Source: Chloromonas sp. AAM2
Lineage: Eukaryota > Chlorophyta > Chlorophyceae > Chlamydomonadales > Chlamydomonadaceae
Direction: 5' to 3'
Assembly: GCA_004335635.1 (NCBI GenBank)
Contig: QAXH01004431.1
Span: 1 to 14,540 of the forward strand
Length of the DNA: 14,540 nt
In this document: positions 7,396-14,540 of the stretch, piece by piece
Numbering within the stretch: position 1 is the stretch's first letter
Layout: each line of letters begins with the position of its first letter
Translations under genes and position numbers: made by a program
The notes under the pieces: generated by a model
The model's input: the letters and a program-made list of their open reading frames with translations, nothing else
Databases searched by the model: none
What the model was told of the DNA's origin: nothing

Positions 7396-8838
7396 CTACG
7401 CCTCCGTATCTGGCCTGGAAGTGACAGAGAACGGCCTGGTGCAATTGCCATGCACGACACTGTTGTCATTCTCCGTGCTCTCCGCGGTTGGGGCAGAGCG
7501 TGCCACCTCCTCGCCGGCCAGAGCGCTCTTCACGGGTGGGAAGGGAACCAGTGAAAAGAGGACAGGCATCAGGACCAAACCAACAGCCAGCGAGAAGAGG
7601 ATGGTGCCAAAAATCAGCTTGAAGAAGGTCCGGATGATTACGGATTTGGCAAATGCCATGGGGACAGAGCCTGCAGGCATGCAAGCAAAGTTGCGAGGTA
7701 GTTAGAGCAGGGGTATCCAATGCCCGTGCCCTGTGGCTGCCCTGCTGCAAACCAATATGAATGATTTAGAATGTGCGTGATTTGAATGACCTATAACGGC
7801 AGCGTGATGCTATCACAAACACAAGAGCCAGCAGGGCTCACCGCATAGAGCAGTCAGGCCTCCCAGGAACACTGCAAAGCCCGTGTCACCGAGGGCCAGG
7901 GTCATGCGGCCCCTGCCGGTGCCGTCAGCGGTGACAGTCATGAACTTCTGGGCGAAGTACACATTGTAGTCAACGGATCACCCTGTAGGCAAAACATTTT
8001 CACGTGTTCAGAACGTTACCGAGATTGCACATGTTTTGCCAGCCAGTGCAAGGTTCGGCAAGTGGGCAACAGCCTATGGTGAGACCAGACCGCATCTCTT
8101 CAACTGTGAAATAGCGGTTTATGTCCTGGCTCTGCCCTCACCTGTCGCCATAATCATGTTGATCACGGACACCTGCATGTCGTCAACACCAGCAAGCAAT
8201 GAACGTTTGCCATAAACTCTTCAGAAACTTCATCAGAATCCAGCAAGCAGGCAAATGTCCATCATTGCCAGTACGGCATGCGAGCACACATACAAGGAAG
8301 CGCATCGCATGTCCTCATGTCCTGGTCTTTCTGCTTGCTGACAGACAATGTGGCGGCGTGTATCGAATGCACTGACCTGATTGAATCTGATCTCCAGGGC
8401 CCACAGCTCGCTGAACAGGAACAGAATGACCAGGCCCACGGACATCTGCACAAACACCACAATCCGCAGGTCATGGATCACACTCCCTGGGCCACCATTG
8501 TAAGAACCCTGTTATGAGGCTGTCGCCTGGCATCAACAGTAACTGTTAGTTTCTGGATGCACGACATATGTATGCTGGTCCTCGGTCAAGCGCAACTGGA
8601 CAGGTATGCTGCCTACAATGGCTGACGTTTATATAGAAGGTGTCAAAGAGCCGTGTGCTTGTCATGACCCTCACCATCATAAAGAGTGATGCCCCAGGGT
8701 TGACCAGCATGAAGAGGCACACAAAGCCCACGCCCACCAACGCCAGGATGAAATAGTGCAGGGTGGAGGTGGGCAGGATGTAGTCGCCATCCGCCGTCAG
8801 GTGGTTGCCTGTCAGGGTGTACGGACACAGACGTTCGT
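7396..8838 (-). other. Second RND membrane bundle and C-terminus (exons 17-21 traced)
   Basis: LHYFILALVGVGFVCLFML (8838-8675), IVVFVQMSVGLVILFLF (8508-8377), VSVINMIMATG on a 31-nt exon (8172-8142), VDYNVYFAQKF and AVFLGGLTALCG (7982-7842), then VPMAFAKSVIIRTFF and TILFSLAVGLVLMPVLFSL (7670-7396). The order and spacing copy the last five helices of NPC1/Patched proteins. A hydrophilic tail of about 45 residues ends at TAG 7396-7398. The acceptor before 8508 (CATAACAG) was chosen because it is the one that keeps phase with the exon ending at 8675. Confidence 0.85.
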
Positions 8839-11800
8839 CTAGCACCAGTGTGGCAAGTGCAGGTGTGGCAGACCCATCGGGCCAGCACAACAAGTGGGTT
8901 GAACTTCAGGAAAAGAGTGCATTGTGTAGGCGATTGCTACGGCAGGCGCACAGGAATGATGTCAGACTAGCACGATTGCAGCACAACACTGGCTGTTAGC
9001 TGTCTTTTGCAGCCCCGCCACGACCAGCTGGGCTGCCAGCAAGGAACCTGGTTGTTGCAGCAATGTCCGTTGCTATGACTGTTGTGATTGTTATGGCTGT
9101 TATGACTGTGTGATGTCAAAAGCGTGACTCACTTCCATAGATGAAGACGACGTAGGTTCCCGCTGCGTCCTGCTCAGCGGAGAATAGCTCATTGTTGATT
9201 GTGTCCTCAAGGTCGAAGATCGAGGGCATGAGCTGCATGTTGTACTTGTCGTTACCAGCAGAGGCAGTTTGGAAGAGCGGCAGCTTGCTTGTGTAGATGG
9301 TGCCGTCGGCGTTGCGGACAATGTTGTTGTTGCTTGAGGTGCTGCCCAGCCACTGCATACACCAGTACAGTAAGTTTGAGATGCAGGGAGCTGGTAGCTG
9401 GCAATACACCACAAGCATCTGTGCAAGCATGAGGTGTCCTCGTTGTGAGTGCAATCTACACAATAGTTCGTTCCTTACCAGGTTGAGCAGTGTGTAGAAG
9501 GTGGCCTGCGGCACGCCCCGAGTGATCACCATGATGGCGTGATGACGGAGGACAGGTCACCGTACACCTTGCCCACCATGGGGTTGTAGCAGTTGTTGAC
9601 CTGCGAACAGACCACGCAGGCAGCAGTCCAAGTGTCAGCTGCGTATGGCTGCAAACTGTGGTCCTGTAAAGGAGGCAGGCTGGACTGCACCTAAAACACA
9701 ATGCTAACAACTGGGTGTATGTGCTTACCGGCAGTGTCACGGTGGCATTCCTCCTCTGAGCCCAGTATGTGAAGTCCACCAACCAGGCAGCTGCAACCAA
9801 CCAGGCATGTGCAAGCGACCAACACCAGCTGTAAGCGATCACAATCAAAAGTGCACATGACCACACAGCAGGGGCATCCACCTGCAAGTTATCACACATA
9901 TCTCACAAGTAGTGTGCACTTGCAGATGCATACGTGCAAGCAATCGACACAAGGTAGGACACGTGCATCAAAAATGAAACGATACACACACCGTTAGCAC
10001 CTCCTGTTAGCGTTCCACCACACTCTGACGCGATATCACACAGAAGTTATCTCCGACATGATGCATTCATCATACTCACAGAGGAATCCGGTGTTGGTTG
10101 AGTTTATGAACTCGTTCTGCAGTGCCATGTCCCAGGCCCTGCGCGAACATAAATCCAATTGCTACAGACCAGTGCTGGTTGCCCAGGATTGCGCCGCGCG
10201 CCAATGCATTCCAAACTGTTGTGCACTGTGTTTGCAGCTGCAGCTTCTCTCGACTTGGCAAGGCTTGAATGTGGCTGTTGTTGGGGAGGCCTGGCTGCGC
10301 TGTAAGTCAATTGGCAACGGCTTTTTGCAGTGTGTCTGCCAGTAGTTGGCATCTGAAAGGAACAGCCTTCTGCACTTTGCCCCTCACCTGAGCATCTGGT
10401 ATTGCTTAGCGGGATCAGAGACGTCGATATTCCTGAAGTAAATGGCCGACACATCGCCGACCTGTGTCTGGTACGTGGCCTGCATGCAACAGTATGTGCA
10501 AACGAGAATTGTGTAACGTTTAACAGTCCATGCGCAGTACACAATTTGTGCTAACAAGCAAACCATTGACGCGAGCATTGTACAGCAATCAAGATAGGGT
10601 GTGCACAGTCAGCGTTTCACATACTCTGGGAAGCTGCCCGATCTGAGGGTCTTTCTTGCGCCATCTTGAGCATGAGCACGCATGAGTATTGCACAACAAC
10701 TGGAGAGTATGTCAGGGGGTGTGTGTCATGAGCACCTGATTGGTATACTCTGTGTGGCCTGGCCTAAGGACCTGTGACGCCAACAAATAATCGAGTGGGT
10801 GTGTACAGTCTGCGTTTCCCCAAGCAGCTACCTGCCCTAGTTACTGCCCACCTGCTGCACCGCGTCGTAGTCCTGCACGTAGCTGCCGTCAGGCGCCAGG
10901 TCGCTCAAGGGCTGCCCGTACTTGATTTGGGTAATGCCGTAGCTGCAAACAATAGCAAGCATTTTTTGAGTCCATTGTTCATTCAAATCATCATTACATG
11001 GCTTATCATGGTTCAACCCACGGCACTGCAGCTACACAAATATCTGTCCGAAAATTACGCGTCTGACAGTCATCAAGCCAAGAGAGCAAGCACCAACTCC
11101 AATCGTGTGCACCAACACGATTGCTGGGCAATGGACAGGCTTAACTAGTCTCTGTTTGGCCTTTGCACTGGGCTGGGTTGCTCGCCTTGGCTGAAACTGT
11201 ACTGCAGTGTACCGCGCTGTCTTGTACCGCAATGCACTATCTGATGACGTCATAACAACGCTGTGTAGTGCTTTGCTCTCCCCGGATTGGAGCGCCACTC
11301 ACAATGATGCTGCCATCCAGAGCCCGAAGAAGACCAGGACCACCACCTTGACAGGCCACAAGGACAGGAAGGGCGCATCTGCAAGCAACCAAGCAGACAT
11401 TCGGGACAATTGATTAGGCAGATACCAAACCGATCCTGCACTGCGCAGAGTGGGGAATGCACCATCTCGTTAGCAAGCATTGAGACTTGTACGTCTGATG
11501 GCATTGAGGCTGAGGCACAAGCAGTGCCAAGATCAGCACTGTGGCCGTGATCCAGATACCCCGTTCTTTGCAAGCTTGAAACAACTCGCAAATGCTGTAA
11601 GCAAGATATAACAAGCAAGAGCTGTGTGTGCATGTTACAAGGGTACATGGCCGGGCTGTATTGTGCACATCGTCAGGTCTGCGATACTCACAGTAGACGC
11701 GGAAGAAGTACTTGATGCTGTTCTCATCGGGTGGGTTGACCACCACAGGGGGTAGCGCGGCAGATGGTGCGGGCTTCTGACTTTTCTGCGGGCTGTTGGG

Positions 11801-13645
11801 CAGCGGTTGCACGGAAGCGCCTGCGACCATGATCATCATCTTGTTAACCTATCATCAGCATCGATATCACATGGCTTATCATGGTTTGACTTACAGTGCT
11901 GCAGCTAAACACGACATATCTCCATGAAACACGCGCCTGCGACCGGGATGCCGACGGGGATGTCGCGGAGTAGCTGCACGGTCTGCGGGTACTTGGTGCG
12001 GATGCAGCAGCAGCAGTCCAGCCGGCCCGCTGAGATGCGCCGCTCAGTGAGCACACCACACGCGATGAACAGGGTGCTCTGCGACACGCAAACACACAAT
12101 CGTTGGAGTGAGATCGTTTATATGTACTTGCACACGGACCGGGATGGGCAGCAGTAGGAGGCGCTGAATACAGATGTGCCTAACAAAGTGTGGTACCACT
12201 GCTTTGACGTCTTGTTGTGCTGCACTTACTGGCACAGTTGATTCAAGATACGTCGGAGAAGCAGGATTTTCGGAAGCACACTGCACTTGTGGTGGATTGA
12301 TAAATTGTTATGATTCCAGGCACGATATGCCATACACCAACAACGCCAGAACGGTTTATCGACCTTCCCCGCCGCTCGGTCCCGCCCACCATGAGCACCA
12401 GGATCATGAGTGTGTTGAGGCAGGCGAAGGCAGAGAACCTGTAAGGCACGCCGGTGAGACAATACCTGATGAGTCACGCCCAGGGAGCAATCAAGGTACC
12501 AACTGCTTCAGCAGATCCGAGCGCACAAACGCACAAGCTATTGCAGTTGCACATTGACACAGCAATCAGGTTGATCTGATCTGCCAACGGTTTCTGTTGC
12601 TCTGTGGCTCACCCCTGCGGCCGCCTGCCCCTCACCCCTGCGGCCGCCTGCCCCTCACCATGCCACTGAGGCCAGGTCATCCACAGACCTGAGTGCGAAT
12701 GCCACTGCGCTGCACAGGAGCGTCACCTGCGTGGACAGGCCTGCGGACACAGGGCGGGCAGTGAGGCACAGGGAGGATCATCTTCGGGGGCTTGCAAGCA
12801 GATTGGCATTATCATATCTATCATGGCTAGCGACCAAGCAAGCTCGTGCTGCAGAGATGCTACACAGCATACTGTGCCCAAACATCTACAGCACTACAAC
12901 GGAACAGACGAACCGCCACACAGCCCGTTACATTGTGCGCGCAGATTCGTTCGACACATCCACCGGACTGCAGGTCCCGTCAGGTGTGGACAGGAAAAAG
13001 CGCAATCAAGCCCCTGTTTCTGACTCGCCTGCAGTGCTCATGAGCTTGCTGAATGCCTCTGGCAGTGTGAGCCAGGGCTCTTGCTGGATTATGATGTCAT
13101 ACGCCTTGACTAGGATGAACATAACGTCAACCCTGGACGAAACAACAGCAAGGCCAGGAAGACAGTTAGGATCAAGAAGACAGTTGCTGTTAAGGCAGGT
13201 CGGCTGATGTTACATGCTGGACAGTAGCAAGCAGACAAGCAGAGTAGGAGTAGATGGGATGACCATGTTGACGTGGGCTCAATCACAGCTGGGCGTATAG
13301 TAAGCAAGTTCAGCGTGTGCGGGTAGGTTGGAAATGCGGCTGAGCGAATGCAGACCAAGTGAGTCGTGCGTCCGCTGCACTGCAGACACTTCACGGTGGC
13401 CCTTACCAGGAGAATGAACGGCGACAACTCTGCAGGTGGGCAACAAGCAGGTGGCATACGAGCACTGCTAGATGATGGCTGAGCACAGCGAGCTAGTTCT
13501 GTGAACAAGTCACTGCACTGTACTGCAATGGACCCAGACTGTGGCGCCACGCTGCGACATGAGTTGCTGTTCCCGCACCCTCAACAGTACATGCGCATAT
13601 CTTGTTTGGAATTTAAGCGATACATAAGCACAGTGCCCACATGCG

Positions 13646-13704
<59 letters not shown>

Positions 13705-14287
13705 CCCCCCATGCGCACATTACTCACGTTGCAGCGGCGTGAACGGCATGCCGAAGATCATTCCCCAGCCCCAGCCGCTGAGGATGGCCAGGACCGTGAC
13801 CCCCACGCCCAGCACCGCCAGGGAGGTGCGGGTCTTGTAGCCGCCCTTGCTCAGGAACAAAACAGCGATCAAATGCACACAGAGCAGGGCAGAAAACAAG
13901 CTCCACCCGTACACACATATACCTGATACACCACTTAGCTGCGGCAGTTTATTTGTTGAATGACTGAGGAAACACACCAGCTAACGGTGTCTCAAAGGAC
14001 GCCGGGACTCATGCCATCAGGACGGCGTATGGCCACTCCTGCTGCATGTCTGAGTAGATGCAACAATGTTTCTTTTCCATTCAACCCGGCCCAGAACATG
14101 CCCACTGCCCACTCAGGTGTCCCAGAACTGGCAAACACTTTTTTTCCATTAGGCAGCCATGCCGGTCCAGCACCTTCACCCTGCGGCGCACTACCCAGTA
14201 GGCCTGACCTCGCGGCCTGCCACCCCCATGTGCCACACGTTTCCTCACCATGAACACAAGCTGTGAAATAATCACAAGCTTCATGTC
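7396..14287 (-). CDS. NPC1/Patched-like RND membrane protein with sterol-sensing domain (5' part off the right edge)
   Basis: Twenty-one exons were traced: 14287-14249, 14203-14174, 13845-13728, 13429-13407, 13132-13029, 12740-12659, 12438-12390, 12078-11937, 11820-11692, 11378-11303, 10942-10852, 10479-10388, 10138-10080, 9790-9729, 9600-9479, 9352-9133, 8838-8675, 8508-8377, 8172-8142, 7982-7842, 7670-7396 (TAG). They give about 725 residues: a sterol-sensing domain, a Cys cluster, a large lumenal or extracellular domain, and a second RND membrane bundle. Landmarks are LSPFILL/GVDVMFILVKAYD, RLDCCCCIR, YGITQIKYGQPL, SAWLVDFTYWAQ, VSVINMIMATG/SVDYNVYFAQKF and MAFAKSVIIRTFF. Relatives export sterols or lipids from endosomes (NPC1) or act in lipid-linked signalling (Patched, Dispatched). 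Most phases close. Exceptions are an in-frame TGA (7978-7980), a 122-nt exon needing 123, and a phase gap at 13407/13132. It may be decaying or carry sequence errors. Confidence 0.85.
8142..8172 (-). other. 31-nt microexon VSVINMIMAT of the membrane-protein gene
   Basis: Acceptor GACATGCAG, donor ACAG/GTGAGG. It starts in phase 0 and ends one base into a Gly codon. The residues align position by position with the NAVSLINLVSAVG helix of NPC1. Confidence 0.85.
9070..9117 (+). repeat. Degenerate TGACTGTTRTG-type short repeat
   Basis: CTATGACTGTTGTGATTGTT and TATGGCTGTTATGACTGTGT are imperfect short tandem units in the intron between exons 9352-9133 and 8838-8675. Low complexity only. Confidence 0.5.
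9133..9352 (-). other. Membrane-protein exon in the second soluble domain
   Basis: Acceptor GGTGTATGCAG, donor GGAA/GTGAGT. It reads WLGSTSSNNNIV through SKLPLFQTASAGNDKYN to GTYVVFIYG, matching the stretch before the second membrane bundle in NPC1. Confidence 0.85.
10597..10818 (+). repeat. 22-bp direct repeat exactly 200 nt apart inside an intron
   Basis: 10597-10618 and 10797-10818 both read GGGTGTGNACAGTCNGCGTTTC, with two mismatches. They lie in the 372-nt intron between exons 10942-10852 and 10479-10388, suggesting an old internal duplication. Confidence 0.7.
10991..11064 (-). repeat. Second copy of the introner-like sequence
   Basis: Lies in the intron between exons 11378-11303 and 10942-10852. 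It shares an 18-bp identical core (10996-11013 equals 11869-11886) and CTGCAGCTA, and ends in ACGCGTCT where the other copy has ACGCGCCT at its donor. Similarity is roughly three quarters over about 70 bases by eye. Confidence 0.65.
11821..11936 (-). mobile_element. 116-nt introner-like intron bracketed by a 12-bp direct repeat
   Basis: The intron between exons 12078-11937 and 11820-11692 has GGTCGCAGGCGC across both borders: 11944-11933 at the donor and 11828-11817 at the acceptor, both splitting as GGTCGCAG/GCGC. The only placement that keeps phase makes it a GC-AG intron. Its body resembles part of a second intron (10991-11064). A full-length intron with a target-site-like duplication is the known signature of introner elements; the assignment here is inference. 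Confidence 0.6.
12608..12659 (-). repeat. 23-bp tandem duplication at a splice donor
   Basis: Units at 12608-12630 and 12631-12653 are identical, and CTCACC at 12654-12659 begins a third. On the sense strand each copy starts GGTGAGGGGCAGG, so the donor of exon 12740-12659 is followed by further GTGAG donors 23 and 46 nt downstream. Each copy has a GCGGCCGC palindrome. Confidence 0.9.
13029..13030 (-). other. GC-AG splice donor
   Basis: Exon 13132-13029 ends ACTGCAG and is followed by GCGAGTCA instead of GT. The next exon starts after GTCCGCAG at 12740. Joined, the Gly codon closes and gives MSTAGLSTQVTLLCSAVAFAL, which fits the family. No GT nearby keeps the phase. Confidence 0.7.
13407..13429 (-). 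other. 23-nt microexon (LSPFILL) of the membrane-protein gene
   Basis: Acceptor CACCTGCAG, donor CTG/GTAAGG. With the C left by the previous exon it reads QLSPFILL, the helix just before the GVD motif. It ends in phase 0 while the next recognised exon needs two preceding bases. Confidence 0.75.
13646..13704 (+). repeat. (TGA)n trinucleotide microsatellite, about 19-20 units
   Basis: 59 bases of perfect TGA/GAT/ATG repeat in an intron of the minus-strand gene, 23 bases past the donor at 13727. On the sense strand it is (CAT)n. It also makes a meaningless poly-Met plus-strand frame. Confidence 0.97.
14118..14136 (+). repeat. Dispersed repeat copy 4 (TGTCCCAGAACTGGCAAAC)
   Basis: Identical over 18-19 bases to the right arm of the inverted repeat at 6661-6684, and followed by a run of T. 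It lies in an intron of the minus-strand gene. Confidence 0.7.
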
Positions 14288-14420
14288 CTGCGAGCACAAG
14301 CACCAGCACAGCAGGAGACACACGCGGTGCGATGACGAGCAGATCCACCGGTAGTGTGCGCTAGTCAAGCCCTGCCTTGAGAGTCTGTCACTCAGACCTC
14401 TGCCAAAAAGGCTTTGCCTG

Positions 14421-14540
14421 CACCATGTCAGCAACCCTGTGGCTTGCACCCTGTCAGCAACCCTGTGGCTTGCACCCTGTCAGCAACCCTGTGGCCTGCA
14501 CCCTGTCAGCAACCCTGTGGCCTGCACCCTGTCAGCAACC
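14421..14540 (+). repeat. 26-bp tandem repeat, about 4.6 copies, continuing off the right edge
   Basis: Units start at 14421, 14447, 14473, 14499 and 14525. Consensus begins CACCCTGTCAGCAACCCTGT and ends GGCYTG. The first copy has one change. It is upstream of the first traced exon of the minus-strand gene, presumably in an intron. Unrelated in sequence to the 26-bp repeat at the left edge. Confidence 0.92.

Larger units (their letters stand above)
9133..12078 (-). other. Cys-rich linker and second lumenal domain exons (exons 8-16 traced)
   Basis: Exon 12078-11937 opens STLFIACGVL and contains RLDCCCCIRTKYP, matching the RLDIFCC-type segment that follows the sterol-sensing bundle in NPC1. 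Next come a Pro-rich cytosolic stretch (11820-11692), the helix WPVKVVVLVFFGLWMAAS (11378-11303), then soluble-domain exons YGITQIKYGQPL, QVGDVSAIYF, AWDMALQNEF, SAWLVDFTYWAQ and YNMQLMPSIFDLED. The order follows the C-terminal half of NPC1. The exon at 9600-9479 holds the frame problem described in the findings. Confidence 0.78.
12390..14287 (-). other. Sterol-sensing domain exons (exons 1-7 traced)
   Basis: DMKLVIISQLVFM (14287-14249) and AYWVVRRRVK (14203-14174) make the first helix. SLAVLGVGVTVLAILSGWGWG (split as SLAVLGVGVTVLA and ILSGWGWG here only by length) on 13845-13728 is the second. LSPFILL on a 23-nt exon and GVDVMFILVKAYD on 13132-13029 form the RND signature. LSTQVTLLCSAVAFAL and WFSAFACLNTLMILVLM complete the bundle. 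The first two exons have good splice sites except donor AAG/GTGCTG at 14174 and acceptor GAGCAAG before 13845, which are the least certain borders. In this fold the bundle binds or senses sterols in the membrane. Confidence 0.75.

Noticed and set aside
7978..7980. TGA read as selenocysteine
   Set aside because: The aligned residue is hydrophobic in all relatives I can recall, not Cys. The 3' UTR just past 7396 shows no ATGA-based SECIS core. TGA also ends the mannosidase gene, so the code is standard.
8479..8510. Possible frameshift before exon 8508-8377
   Set aside because: Using acceptor CCCAG at 8488-8487 breaks phase, but acceptor AACAG at 8510-8509 restores it and gives GSYNGGPGSVIHDLRIVVF, so no disruption is needed.
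9456..9899. 147-residue minus-strand open frame
   Set aside because: Only 9790-9729 inside it is coding, as one exon; the rest is intron, and the downstream exon at 9600 is read in another frame.
13501..13926. Plus-strand frame with poly-Met
   Set aside because: Product of the (TGA)n microsatellite on the strand opposite a membrane-protein exon.

Overview
This is an intron-rich stretch of eukaryotic nuclear DNA, probably from a green alga (Chlorophyta). The grounds are spliceosomal introns with GTGAG donors and GCAG acceptors in every gene, roughly balanced base composition, and a TGTAA element 76 bases past one stop codon, which is the usual poly(A) signal of chlorophytes. The species call is an inference. 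No bacterial gene, CRISPR array, rRNA or tRNA was seen.

Layout: (1) 1-2133, plus strand: the 3' part of a lysosomal-type GH2 beta-mannosidase, with four exons in the window including a 30-nt microexon for the conserved Trp-Gln-Leu-Asn-Asp motif. (2) 2134-3847: its probable 3' UTR and an intergenic stretch with no gene I can confirm. (3) 3848-5145, plus strand: a complete five-exon gene for a 251-residue RNA-binding protein with one RRM and a long Gly/Tyr/Arg/Asp repeat tail. (4) 5146-7395: probable long 3' UTR and AT-richer intergenic DNA with a near-perfect 24-bp inverted repeat. (5) 7396-14287 and beyond, minus strand: about 21 exons of a large polytopic membrane protein of the NPC1/Patched class with a sterol-sensing domain, whose 5' part lies past the right edge.

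The three genes do not look like a functional cluster. The mannosidase and RNA-binding genes run head to tail; the NPC1/Patched-like gene converges on them. I found no new biological system. The points most worth checking are in the membrane-protein gene. One intron is bracketed by a perfect 12-bp direct repeat across both splice sites, and its sequence recurs inside a second intron, which looks like an introner-type intron gain. The coding sequence also has an in-frame TGA, an exon one base short of the phase its neighbours need, and a phase gap at the conserved Gly-Val-Asp motif. The two neighbouring genes read cleanly.
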